From Lantana camara (lineage: Eukaryota; Streptophyta; Magnoliopsida; Lamiales; Verbenaceae), in contig CM074857.1 of assembly GCA_037501455.1 (NCBI GenBank), positions 129,443,501 to 129,507,500 on the forward strand: a stretch of 64,000 nt of DNA, in the 5' to 3' direction. Both the position numbers and the translations under genes were made by a program. The notes under the pieces were generated by a model, which made no database searches, had not been told where the DNA came from, and saw only the letters and a list, made by a program, of their open reading frames with translations. Shown here in pieces: positions 35,863-47,823 of the stretch (position 1 is its first letter; each line of letters begins with the position of its first letter).

Positions 35863-37154
35863 CTTCAGACCATTCCTCAATGCCGTCCTGCAAGCCCTTC
35901 TCAAAGAAATGTAAATAGGCTCTTGGAGTAAACCCAGAAGGCTTAAAAGATTTGCATTAGTTCCACTTTTTAATTATACGGCAAAATGCAATGATCAATC
36001 ATCTGATTATCTTTTAGAAGCCGAATGACAGTCACAGATTGCAGCCACAAAATCTGATTCCGGGTTACCGGAACTTTTTGTGCGCTGCCCACACGATTCT
36101 CAGTGCATCTGAGGAATAAATAACGCAAACTTTTCAGAGTATTGAATTCAAAAACCAATCAATTTGTCAAGATAACTAGCATTGCACAATTTATACGTTG
36201 ATGAATAGAAAAACAAAAAAGACTTTGAGCAATGTTTCAGCAAACAGAGACAATATCAGTAAACTTCAGTTAAAGCTAAAAACTTTAAATTGCTTAAACG
36301 AATTGGACATAATATCACCCAGAATCAAAGAAAGAGTCGTAAAACAGCTGGATGGTACAGTTCTGAGGGTAAGTGAATCAGCTAAAAATGAGAGATACAT
36401 AGAGTTGGGAATCCGCCAAAACGGAAAATCAAAACTGGAAAGACAAGTTGGGTTAAATAGGAAATGTGCATACCTGAATGAATGAATGAATGATGTTTGA
36501 AATTGAGCCTTGAGGGGGTTGGAATCGGCCAAGAATTATAATATTTTTGAGAAAAAAAATGAAAAAGGAATGGATCGGAAGAAAGAAACGAGTCGAGTGG
36601 AGAGGGTTTGAAAATCGTGAGTCTGTCTGAGTGGACGCGCTGGTTTTCGCTTCGCTTCTTCTGACGTCTAGGGTTTCCCAATCCTGACTCTCTGAGTGGA
36701 CACGGTGCTGTGCCGTATTCACTTTATTTTATTTTATGCTAGAAAAAAAAAAAAAAAAAAAAAAAACTTTTATTATTATTAATTATTTTTGATAAATTGT
36801 TACTTAAAATTAATTTGTACGTAAGAATCAGTCAGCTTTCTACAATCATGAGCTTTTATTCGAAGTTAAGATTAGATTGATATAAATATAATCATATTAT
36901 TGTATCAAGTTTCAACATTTGTCAAACTGATTGACATAATTTCATTAACCACCCATGCAAGTGTGTTATTTGTAAGACGTTATTGATTGAACGAAACTCC
37001 ATAGTGGGCATTGGCAATGGAGAGTTTTGCGTTGAATTGTTGATGAATATAGTTAGAAAGCAGTCAATTATTAGTAAAATCGTCGTCTATCATTCAATCA
37101 TATTTCAGCTTCCATCAACCATCAATTTTAACTATTCTAGGAATAAGGAATCCC
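35863..37154. other. Shared upstream region of hAT-derived gene and pectin methylesterase
   Basis: The side next to 35863 probably holds leader exons and introns of the hAT-derived gene (a TTGCAG acceptor lies just before its coding exon), extending to about 36650. A pure A run of about 25 bases is at 36741-36766. No coding region was recognised. Confidence 0.5.
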
Positions 37155-37160
37155 TATAAG
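37155..37160 (+). promoter_or_regulatory. Possible TATA box of pectin methylesterase gene
   Basis: TATAAG about 70 bases before the start codon, followed by a CT-rich stretch. Weak evidence by sequence alone. Confidence 0.4.
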
Positions 37161-37223
37161 ACCTCTCTCCCCTCTTCATCACTACTCTAAAGATTACATT
37201 CGGATTCATCACACATAAATAGC

Positions 37224-39027
37224 ATGAAGGGGGGAAAGTTTGTTCTGGTTGGAGTATCTGGAATTTTGGTTGTGGCGATCGTGGTTGGTGTTGTCGTAGG
37301 TGTAAATTATAGCAAAAACAAAAATTCCCACGACGATGAAAGTAAACTCTCCACCAGCTCTAAGGCTGTTTCGGCCGTCTGCACGGAGACGGATTACAAG
37401 AAAACATGCGTCGACACGTTCACCAAGCTAGCCAACAACGAAAGCGCAACCCCTAAGGAGTTTTTGGAGATGGCCATCGATGTGGCCATCCAGGAAGTGA
37501 AGGCCGCAATGAGTCGCCCCGGTGAGGTTGGAAAGGCCGCCAATACCTCCCAAGAGAAGATGGCTGTCGATGACTGCAAGGATCTGTTGGAATACGCCGA
37601 GTCTGAGCTCCAAGCCTCGTTCTCCAGCGTCGGGGAGGCCAGCATGCACACCATGTCTGACAGAGAAGCAGAACTCAAGAATTGGCTCAGTGCTGTCATC
37701 TCTTACCAGCAAACTTGCGTGGATGGTTTCGCCACGCCTGAACTAAACGATGCCATGTCCAACGGCCTTCTCAACGCCACGAAGCTCACCGACAATGCTC
37801 TCGCTATTGTGGGTTCCATTTCACAGATTCTTAAGTCATTCAACATTCCTCTGAATACCAATACCAATTCCAATGCCACCTCCTCATCCAGGAGGTTGCT
37901 GGAACAAGGAGGTCGAAGCAGTAATAATAACGTTGGGTACGACGGTTTTCCTACGTGGATGTCCTCCGCAGATAGGAAACTGTTGGCTACCGGAGGTCAA
38001 CCACCGCCCAATGCGGTGGTGGCTCAGGATGGGAGTGGAAAATTTAGAACCATAAATGATGCTCTTAAAGCATATCCCAAAAACAACAAAGGGAGGTATG
38101 TCATATATGTTAAGGCTGGAATATACAAAGAGTATATAACTGTAACAAAGGACCAGGTTAATGTGTATATGTATGGAGATGGACCAAGAAAGACCATTGT
38201 GACAGGTAGAAAAAGCTATAAAGATGGTGTCTCCACTCTCCAGACCGCCTCATTTAGTAAGTAAATTCCTTTTTCCATTTCCATTTATAAACACAGAGTT
38301 CCACACATTAATGCATGAGTTGTACGTAGGTGCTGTTGGGTTTGGATTCATATGCAAGTCAATGGGATTTCAGAACACAGCAGGGGCTATAGGGCACCAG
38401 GCCGTGGCTCTTCGTGTCCAATCCGATAGCTCCGCATTCTACAACTGCCGAATGGACGGGTATCAGGACACATTGTACGCCCAAACGCATCGACAGTTCT
38501 ACCGAAATTGTGTCATCTCAGGGACCATAGATTTCATATTCGGGGATGGATCTGTAGTCATCCAGAACAGTTTGATCATAGTGAGGAAGCCAATGGACAA
38601 CCAAAAGAACACAGTGACAGCACAAGGAAGGGCCCAGAGCCACGAGTCGACTGGACTAGTGATCCAGAACTGCAGAATAGTTCCAGAACAAATATTGGAA
38701 CCTATAAGATTCAAAATCCCGACGTATTTGGGACGGCCGTGGAAAACATTCTCGAAGACGATCATAATGGAATCGACATTGGCGGATTTCATACATCCAG
38801 ACGGGTGGATGCCGTGGGCGGGTAACTTCGCCCTCGACACACTGTATTATAGGGAGTATGCAAACAGAGGACCAGGTGCCAGAACCGATAGGCGAATCAA
38901 GTGGAAGGGTTATCGTGTCATAACAAACAGGGAAGAAGCTCTTCAGTTTACGGCTGGCCCGTTTATCCAAGGAAATCAATGGTTAAAAGACACTGGCACA
39001 CCATACTTCCTTGGACTCAAAAACTGA
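37224..39027 (+). CDS. PME: Pectin methylesterase with inhibitor-like pro-region (type I PME)
   Basis: Two exons, 37224-38256 and 38330-39027, giving 576 residues. An N-terminal hydrophobic anchor (FVLVGVSGILVVAIVVGVVVG) leads into a pro-region of the PME-inhibitor fold with its spaced cysteines (SAVCTETDYKKTCVD, DDCKDLL, SYQQTCVDGF). Cleavage motifs RRLL (about residue 222) and RKLL (about 251) follow, where Golgi subtilases release the mature enzyme. The catalytic domain begins at VVAQDGSGKFRTINDAL. It keeps the GYQDTLY Asp and the GTIDFIFGD Asp, the flanking QNTAG and the LGRPWK Arg. The enzyme removes methyl esters from wall homogalacturonan. The intron sits at the family's usual place before the A-V-G motif. 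One oddity: the position usually reading VGDGFI is VGFGFI. All catalytic residues look intact. Confidence 0.96.
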
Positions 39028-39754
39028 TTTATCAACTGTAGTTTGCTTGCTAGTTATTAGTTCATTATAACTTTGTTTTTGTGAGGTTGATGGGAATGAG
39101 AGGATGGATCCATTTCATGCCACCCCTCCTCGTCATCCTCTGTTTTTTTATCTCGATCAGTATAATTGATAGTAATGTTATTGTCTGTTCAAATATATAC
39201 AAAGAAATATTAATGTGGAAATTGCTTGAAATCAGAATATGTTTTTACATAAAATTTACTCATCAATAAATAGGGAAACACATTTTCCCGATACATAACT
39301 TTATGCATACGATTTCAGTTGTTATATTTAATTTCGTGATGTATAAATTTAAGCTAGCAAAGGATTTTGCCTTATATGAAGGCTTTCTATTTTCTTCTTC
39401 TCTCTTAGACGGGCATTTTGTGTGAATATGTATTAGATTTAAGCTTGCACTTTTTTTTGCAGTTCATATAAAAATATAAATTAATTTCATTTCACTTTAA
39501 TTTAGCTATATTTTTTTCCAATGTATAAGTTTTTTCATGCCAAAAGAGCCCCATGAAATGGATACATTCTGAAATTCATGCACACTGTTCTGATATAATT
39601 ACTACTTATTCTCCTTTTTTATGTAAAAACTAAAAGTTTATAGTTTTTGCAACTATCAAGTGTGCTGAAATTAAAAGTACAACATGGAAATAAAATCAAA
39701 ATTGGACCCAAAAAAGGGAAACAAGGAAACGAAAGGTGGTCATCGACTATCTAT
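39028..39754. other. PME 3' flank
   Basis: 3' UTR followed by AT-rich intergenic DNA without recognised genes. Confidence 0.5.
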
Positions 39755-39919
39755 AATTAATTGTGCAAATGTCCTATTTAGTTCCTAAAATGTTGGATTT
39801 GTATTACTTTAGTCCCTAATATTTCAAGTAACAGGGTAAGTCCTTAACGTTTGGGTAGGTCAGGCCCCCCTTTGGGGTGGGTTAAATTGAACACTGATCA
39901 CTGATGGAGTGTGTTTAAG

Positions 39920-40382
39920 GATTCTTTTTCAGCATTTGCGGACGGTTTAGTAAGAGATAATAAAGGCGAATGAATTTTCGGTTTCTCTTATAATTTGGAT
40001 AATATCTCTATTAATACGGCGGAGTTATTGGGGGTTAAAGAAGACTTGAGGCTCGTATGAGATAGACGATTTGAAAAATGGGTGGAGTGTGACTCCCTGA
40101 TGATTGGTTCTCTCATTCATGGTGATAAGATCATCCTTGACCAACACCTTTGGGGCAATCTAATTGCTAACTGCAGAACCCTTCTTACTCTCCCTTGGGA
40201 AGCGAAGATTGCTCATACGTGGCGTGAAGAAAACACATGTGCAGACTATCTTGCAAAGATTGGTCACTTTTCTTGTGTTCTTACGGTTTAAAATAGACCG
40301 AATGATGATTTGAAAACACTTCTTAAGTAGGATCAACCTCCCAATTGAGACCTTGGAGTCCCCTTTTTGTAATAAAAAAAAT
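39920..40382 (+). mobile_element. LINE 3' end: degenerate RNase H domain and A-rich tail
   Basis: A single frame from 39920 reads FADGLVRDNKGE, TAELLGVKEDLRLV, ECDSLMIGSLI, WGNLIANCRTLLTLPWEAKI and WREENTCADYLAKIGH, the plant LINE RNase H pattern. It has two TGA stops where Trp is expected (39980 and 40058 regions). It ends in TTTTTGTAATAAAAAAAA at about 40365-40382, the usual LINE terminus. It is 5'-truncated and dead. Confidence 0.82.
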
Positions 40383-41850
40383 TCAAAAACTTTTTCAGTA
40401 AAAACATAATCGAATTTTTTTTCCCTAATAGGTCTTGACAATATATCACCTTAAATGTAGCACCCGGAACGCCGAGATGCCACACCCCCGCACCATAAGT
40501 CTAGTTCACACATGAAATGGGTAGTCCATATATGAACTGGTTCATGGCGAACGGGCGACAATAAAAAAAACAAGGCTAGGCGGGTACCCTCAATCAATAC
40601 CAAATACAACTCAGAACAATAAAATAGCGGAAGCAATAACATTCAATACATATAGGTACCATATTTACATACTTATTAGTAGGTACCAACATTATATATA
40701 ATACAATATCATTTCCCAAAATAATTATCAAGCATGCTACAAAATACATAAATATCTGTACATGAACGAAGTGTGAGACGAAGTGTGCTAGACCCGAATT
40801 AAAGACACTCTAGACTCTAATTCCCGCCTAGCACGCCCTGCAAAACAACTGAAAAGTTGAGGTGTCAGTCCAACACGGACTGAGCGAGGGGTATAAATAA
40901 GTATATGCGCAACTACCATGCAATTTATAACCTCGGGTAAGATTTTATAAAGAACAAAATAAGTATAAAATAACAAGAGATTCCCGCCCGAGATTATAAC
41001 AATTCAGATTTACAGTTAACAAACAATTCAATCAATCAGTGGCCCGGCGAGTGAGGCAAATCTCCAACCTTTCTCCGACAGTGTACAATATTTCAATTTA
41101 ATTAATGAATTAGGTGATCACACAACCAGTTCTGTGCACAATTAGCAATTTCAATCAATAACTCCTTCTTCCTCCGGGTGATGGCGGGCTTGCAAGACCC
41201 AACTATCCAATCATGGTGTACGTCGGGAACATGACTCCCACGTACGGGATTTCTTCCTCCACCAAACCTCCTGGTGGATTCAGAGGTGATCCCACAATGG
41301 TGAGGATAGTGCAAGAGTTACCCGTCAGCCCTTGCTTTCCCGGTTGGCTCAATACACTACCCTCGGGCCCAACGTGAACAATAGTTACTCGCCAAAACAA
41401 TCCGTCAATCACTCAATCAATCAATCCATTTTCGTGAAATCATTTGAAAATCATAAGGTTAGAAAACTATAGATATATAGATACGTTTTGGCCAAAAATC
41501 ACATAAAGGTTATAAGGGTTCTATATATATATCTAGAATTTAAACCTCACCTGACCAAACGACCAAAAGAAAGCAAGAGAACACCCTACGGAGCGGGCTC
41601 CTCGAAACCGGGACCGTGATCTGTGCAACAAGGACAAGTGTGAAATAAGACTCGACTCGAATGAACCAATTATGACGAACGGCAAAATGCAATAGTCATG
41701 ATATGAATATGTAAAAGATAAGATTATGCTCAAGTGCACTATTAGGAAATGAAATCCTATAATCAATCAAACCAAATAACAGGTAATACGTAACCAATAT
41801 ATAACTCATGCACGTACAGTAGCATGCAAAACAATATATATGAAAACAGA

Positions 41851-42070
41851 GGGTGACACGCCCGTGTCACCAAAATACACTATGCCGTGACACCCCAGTG
41901 TCACGGTACAGCGGACCAAATGCGTGAAAAGGAAGGTGACACGCCCGTGTCACCAAAACAAGGCAAACCGTGACACCCCCGTGTCACGGTACAGAAAAAC
42001 CAAACCAACCAACCAACAAGCACCCCCGTGTCATCCAACACAAAGCAAAGATGACACGCCCGTGTCATCT
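41851..42070. repeat. Array of short palindromes related to GTGACACGCCCGTGTCAC
   Basis: At least five copies or half-copies lie in about 220 bases: near 41852, 41888, 41937, 41970 and 42050, with a partial one near 42023. The strict ones are perfect 8-base arms around a CC or CCC centre. Variants change both arms together (GTGACAC/GTGTCAC to ATGACAC/GTGTCAT), which keeps pairing. They sit inside the solo LTR. Confidence 0.85.
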
Positions 42071-42558
42071 GTGCGTAACAGAAAAAACAGGGGAGAAAAC
42101 AGGGGTTTCCATGCAAAACCAACCCTAAACCAATATATTCCAAACTCCAACCATAACAATTGTTGAAACACCTCATATATGTATCATACTTCAAATATTC
42201 ATCAATTCAACCAAGAAATAAACATCCAAGCATCAAGAATTCCTCATGAAAACCCCAATAATATACATGCTTTCCAAGCTTCACATAACTTCATGTTTTA
42301 TGCAAGAAATGAAGAACAAGGTCCTAAACATACTTCTAATCATGAATACACATGAAAGCATCAAGCTAACATCAAACCCTACTCATATAGTCACTCAAGA
42401 AATTCAATCAATTCTCATGATGTACCTTGAAATGAAAGAAGAATAAGATGAGGATGAAGAGATGAAGATGTTGATGCTTCTAGCTTCAAAGTTCCTCAAA
42501 ATAGCTTGGATTATGAGATGAATTCTTCTCCTTCTCTTGAGGTGTTTTGATTGGTTCT

Positions 42559-42580
42559 TGTGTGTGTGTGTGTGTGTGTA
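42559..42580. repeat. (GT)n microsatellite
   Basis: Uninterrupted TG dinucleotides inside the solo LTR. Confidence 0.9.
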
Positions 42581-43452
42581 GAGATTTTGATGAAAAAGAA
42601 GAATGCAAGGTATGGAATAATATGTATATACAAGATATATTAATCCTCCACTAAATATGATGAATCACCACAATTTGTAAACAAGTCCCTAGGTTATTTA
42701 AATGAATGCAATCAAGTAATATCCCTACCCAAAAGATCAATTATCTCCAATCCAAGTTATGCAATTAAGTCCAAAAATTTCATGAAATGCTCAATTAAAG
42801 TCACATAATACAATTAAACACATTATCACTTAATTCACGAATTTCATAATAAAAGTTAATTCATATAAATACATAGGAATGTATCATGCACGTAGGAATG
42901 TAATGAAATTATAATAAGCAAGTAAATATATAAAATTAAACCCACAATTCCCCGAAGACCCGTACGTGGCGTGCTTACCTGAACTTCCGGAAATTGGGGC
43001 GTTACATTAAAGGTACAAGATAAGAATACCTTAATAATCGCAAACCTGATGCGCATGAAACGGTCAAATTCTAAAAGTTATTGAGGGACTAGCTTGAGAT
43101 AAATTAGTAACATTAGATACTTATCTGTTACTTTTAAAACTTTAGGGATTAAAACGACACAAACTCAAAATTTTAGGGACTAATAATGACATTTACTAAA
43201 ATTAATTTGAGCCCAAGAAAATAAAAGACGAAATGAATACTATATGACGTCGTAATTTAAGAAATTGAATTGCCCCCCTCCCCGTCCCCACACCGTTCAT
43301 TTCCTCCTCCTCACTAAAACCCTACTACTGTGACTGTCCCCGTATCAGCTGCAAAACCAAAACCCCTAAAAACACAAAGCAACTAACACCATCGATCAAT
43401 CCCCACGTAACGTTGCTTGAGCAGCTATCAATCACCGGAGGGATTAAGCAGC

Positions 43453-46400
43453 ATGGCGGCCGCGTCGAGGGGCCTGCTTCCTCGTCTCACGCACCTTATA
43501 ATCCGCGCCAGATCGCTCTCACTTTCTCCGTCACCTGTATGCTCGAGAACCTTCAGCGCAGAGGCTGAGAAAATTGATGATTCAATGAGCCTCAGAGTTA
43601 TCGAATCGAAACCTGGAGTCATGAATGAAGATTCCAAGCGGACCGGTGCAATTGCCGTGAAGTGTGGGATGACGGCATTGTGGGATAAATGGGGTGCCAG
43701 AGTTCCCATCACTATTCTTTGGTTGGATGATAACATCGTCTCCCAAGTCAAAACCCCTGAAAAAGAAGGATTTTGCGCCCTTCAGGTCCTCTTAATGTTG
43801 CCCTGTTTTTTGGATTGTCTTACTCATTGCGTTTGCAAAAACTTGATTGCCCAAAACTAGCAGAAAAATCTGGATTTATAATTAGACATCTTTGAAATCT
43901 ATGAAATTGCTTCTGAATTGAATACATTCTCATTCTTTGTGCAATTACTTTCAGTCGTCTTCTATTCAATGTTGATTGAGGTACTGGGTTTAAACCTATT
44001 TGAAAAAGAGTGCTCCCGGTGTTCCAACTCAATATTCCAAGATTTTGTACTTCCTTAGAGGCCTAACTTTTTTGCTTCACCGGAGTTCAAATTGAACAAC
44101 TCGATGTTAGGAGCTTCTCTGAAGGGTTTCTATACAATTGGTTGTGGACTTGTGCATTTTCTCACCATCCTGTTTGGATGTTTACTTCCTCCTAAAATAT
44201 AGCTGGTGGGCCGTTGTATAATACTCTGATTGGTTTAATGGTATGCTGGTAGCTAGGTTGGGTGTGGACAGAAAAAAGAGAAACATTTGAGGAAGCCTGA
44301 GGTGGGCCATTTTAGAGCTCAAGGGGTGCCTATGAAAAGGAATCTGAAGGAATTTCCGGTAACTGAGGATGCTCTTCTTCCAGTTGGAACATCTATTGGT
44401 GTCCGCCATTTTGTTCCAGGGCAGTATGTAGACATTGCTGGAATTACGAAGGGAAAGGGGTTTCAGGTAATTGTGCTGCTCTCACTTGTAACTGCGTGTT
44501 GTGTATGTTACTCACTTGTTCTTTATATTTCATTTATGTCAATGACTATTATTGCAAATTCTTCAGGAAAGGATCATTTTTGGTAAATAGAGCTCATAGT
44601 TGTTGAAAATCTGTCTAAAAAAGATGGTTTGTAGGGCATGATAGTTTGACTAGTAGAATAGGATGTATATGAAATTTTGTACGTTGAGGCGAGGATGTTT
44701 GCAGTGCACCAATGGCAATATAGAGAATTGTTCTGTTTCTTGTTTCCTGTCTTTCTCATTAATTAATAATTAAGATAGAGAAATCTATGTTACGTGAGAA
44801 AATGCACTATTTGTTGGAGTGTAGATAACACAGTGCTACCCTCTCTTTTGTTTGTAGGGTGGGATGAAGAGGCACGGTTTTAAGGGAATGCCTGCAACTC
44901 ATGGTGTGTCACTAACTCACAGAAATATTGGTTCTACTGGACAAAGGGATGCTCCAGGAAAGGTATGTATGCTGTAAGCCTGTAAGTGAAATTTATGACT
45001 GGTTTTCATTTAATCCAAAATCTGATGCTGTTCATAGTTCTTCACAGTGGCTGCTTAACTCTCTCTCCTTTTCAATCAGTTGGTTCTTAGATCTTATTTG
45101 CAGCATCACATTTTTATTAGAAATAGTTATCAATTTGATAATACTTGCTTACAATTTGCATCATAATAAAACTAATCAAATGGCAAGGAAGCAATCTGCC
45201 ACGTCCTAATATTGAAGGAAGATGAAGAACGTTATAGAGAAGTTGTTGAAGACGTTAAGTGTTCCATAAAAACTTGCCATATCCAAATACGTAGAGATGT
45301 CCTATATGTGGAAAAGATGGTGGGGTACTTGTACAAAATTGAGCTTGAAGGAAATTGGAAGAGAAAATGAGGTTGCTACTTGCTAGTGAATGTAATAATT
45401 CTCTGTCTTTTCTTTAATTAATAATGAGTCGGGGAATAACATTCAATATTTCATCCAAAGCTTTCTCGAAATCCTCATTAAGCAGTCTATCAGCTTCATC
45501 TAATACCTGCAAAATAATCATATATGTGAGCTTAATCACTATGTGTTACAAGTAATTGATAATATGATAAGAAAGAATGTCAGCTAAGCCTTTCTCCTCC
45601 ACTCATATCAGTTGAAAACCACCAGTCTGAATGCTTAAAATATTAGAACTAATAACAGAAATAGCTGTGCTTCTCTGATACATTTGTCATTATCTCAAGT
45701 ATCAAAGCAGCACCCAAGCGGCCATGAGGAAGCTTGGTTATTTTTTCTGTTTCTAATGTTTCACAACATTGAGATTTGAATATGCAATATCACATGTTCT
45801 AACTTATGCAACTTTTCATGTTCTATCCATATGTTATGATTCACATTTTTGTTGTTATGTACTATAACAAAACCGAAATCCAAAGCTAGATGCATAGATG
45901 ACCAAATGGTTTTCAAGCTCTTATAACCACGAAAGAATTTCATACCAGTAATGACTCAACTCAAGTTTCCCCACAATCCCGCACTCAACCAAACCATCTT
46001 AGGAAACCTAAATCAGGAAAGTAGATTCATTTTAGAATATAGGAAAAATATACATCATTTAATCAAGTGAATACCCTAATATACCCTATTCTATTTAAAA
46101 GTGCTCATGATAGTCCATATCTGAAAATATTAGTTTTCAATGCAATTACTATATTTGTCTTCGAATATGTTCTATCGGATACTTCTATTTATTCTTATTA
46201 GCTTAGAATATACTGAGCGCCATATGGTTACATTTGAGATGCATCTACTGACTTGTTCTTGTAAACTATTTAAACAGGTATTTAAAGGAAAGAAAATGCC
46301 TGGCCACATGGGTAATGTGCTACGAACAGTTAAAAATGTTTGGATTTACAAAATTGACCCTGCAAGGAACCTCTTGTGGGTCAAAGGCCAAGTATGGTTC

Positions 46401-46947
46401 TCTCGCCTTCCTAAGTTCCTTACTTGATTGATTCTTTAAACTGCAAATTAATTTCTCACTTGTACTGGTATGTTGCTGTCACTGTCTACTATTTTGTATA
46501 GCCGACGTTAATGTTTAACTTGGTAACGAAATGAAAAGGGAGTGAGAATTTTTTCGACAAAAGGACATCAGTTAGACTTCGACCTTGGTTCATACATATG
46601 CAACAAAACATTTTTATTAATAGATATCCCTCTTCTGTGCCCAAAAGCAATGACTATCTAATGTGAAAAGTTAAAGAACCCATATGGGGAAGGAGCTGAG
46701 CTATATGAGAAATGTTTTTACGACATCTTGTCTGTTGAATGCCCTTCTCAGTTGTTTGCCGCTGCTTTTCCAGATTCCGGGCGCAACAGGAAATTTTGTT
46801 TACGTAAACGATGCAGTGTACAAGAAACCAGACATTTCTGTGCTTCCGTTTCCTACTTATTTTGCACCAGAAGATGAAGACCCTGCTCAATTGGAACCTT
46901 TGATAGCTGATATTGGTGACATTGATCCCTTCATGGCGGCAGATTAA
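43453..46947 (+). CDS. MRPL3: Mitochondrial large-subunit ribosomal protein L3
   Basis: Five exons: 43453-43785, 44257-44466, 44858-44962, 46278-46391 and 46774-46947, giving 311 residues. The N-terminus ([20 protein letters not shown] then SRTFSAEA) is Arg/Ser-rich, as in mitochondrial presequences. The uL3 body follows: [86 protein letters not shown] and [21 protein letters not shown]3 is an early-assembly protein near the peptidyl-transferase centre. An acidic C-terminal extension ([20 protein letters not shown]) ends the protein, as in plant mitochondrial L3. Intron 3 is long (1.3 kb) and contains an antisense helicase fragment. The ATG at 43453 is preferred over an upstream in-frame one, because it starts directly at a presequence. 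Confidence 0.93.
45429..45506 (-). pseudogene. DEAD-box RNA helicase exon fragment inside an MRPL3 intron
   Basis: On the minus strand a TTTTGCAG acceptor is followed by 26 codons reading [20 protein letters not shown] and then LNVIPR. This is motif II (DEAD) and its surroundings, closest in memory to the RH10 type of DEAD-box helicase. The frame runs out into a stop four codons later. No other helicase exon was recognised in the intron, so this is a captured or relic piece and cannot make a helicase. Confidence 0.82.
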
Positions 46948-47823
46948 AGGCTCCTTTGTATTTTCGACAAGATGTGGTGGAATTTGTCTGAATGGTTTAA
47001 TTTTGTGGAAAGTTTTATGAACTAGGGCGGCTAGTGCTGAAATGGGTTCATCATATTTCGATTATGAACTCTTTGGTTTGGTCGCTCTAGACTAGATCAC
47101 TAGAATAGAAGATCTTCAAGAATTGTAACTCTGTTATATTACTGAGAGAACTCAGGTATGGGCTTTTATTATTTTCTTCGTTACTTGATTGTCAAATTTC
47201 TGAAATAAACGAACGTCAATCGGAAGAATTGATAAAAAGGTTTGTTGCTGCTGCTTGCTTGACTTGAATTAATTTAACGTGTATCGTTCATTCAGACTCC
47301 AACACCCGACCAATCTCTTGGTTTAATTCATTCACATTCTGGCCAGGCCACCTAAATGTCATTCACTCAGACTCCAGCCAATCACATTAAAAAATTTACC
47401 CATCTCCAGCAACTCCCTCAGGATCCTAATTTCATCCTAGAGTTAACCTCGACAAATTTTCATTTTTTTTTTTTAACCATCTCCGAGCCACAGTAATAAC
47501 AGTTTCTAAAATTTTCTTTCAATAGATCACATTTTTTGGTTAACTTCATAAGCCTTTGAAATATCATGGGGTGATTTAACCTCAAGCAGGTTTCCAGTTC
47601 ATAAGCATTTGAAATACACCGCATAGTGATATTGATACTGAACATAATACATCGCATTGCGCCAAAATTCGATACATCAAACTTCAAAAAAGAAGAAAAA
47701 ACACTGAAGTCCAATTATTTTGGTATACATAAAATGAAACAGAGACAGAAACATGATATCACTATGTAATGTAAGCTAGGGACAGACGAAGACGAAGAGT
47801 AGCATCACTGGTATAGAATTGAT
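46948..47823. other. Convergent 3' region of MRPL3 and LEA gene
   Basis: Contains the MRPL3 3' UTR and the LEA 3' UTR, with a T-rich run at 47462-47474. No gene recognised. Confidence 0.5.

Larger units (their letters stand above)
40456..43006. mobile_element. Solo LTR (2.55 kb) with 5-bp target-site duplication
   Basis: The element begins TGTAGCACCCGG and ends GGGGCGTTACA, with the TG...CA termini of an LTR. The identical pentamer TTAAA flanks it (40451-40455 and 43007-43011). No gag/pol coding, primer-binding site or second LTR is present, so it is best read as a solo LTR left by recombination. Internal features are a palindrome array near 41851-42070 and a (GT)n run at 42559-42580. LTRs starting TGTARCRCCC are common in plant Ty3/gypsy elements; that class is an inference. 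Confidence 0.78.
39755..43206. repeat. Element bounded by long inverted repeats, carrying nested insertions
   Basis: The left arm (about 39755-39870) and the reverse complement of the right arm (about 43090-43206) align over roughly 100 bases. Matching blocks include TAATTAATT, AAATGTC, TTAG-TCCCTAAAAT, TTTGT-T and AAGTAACAG. Subtracting the solo LTR and one duplication copy leaves about 890 bases, the size of a non-autonomous DNA element. A clean target duplication was not identified, so the class is uncertain. It is interrupted by a LINE 3' end and the solo LTR. Confidence 0.6.

Noticed and set aside
41924..42194. Short frames on both strands across the palindrome array
   Set aside because: The frames arise from repeated GTGACAC words within the solo LTR and have no protein-like composition.
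40456..43006. Possible CRISPR-like repeat-spacer array at 41851-42070
   Set aside because: Units are palindromic and unevenly spaced inside an LTR in a plant nuclear genome; no cas genes are present.
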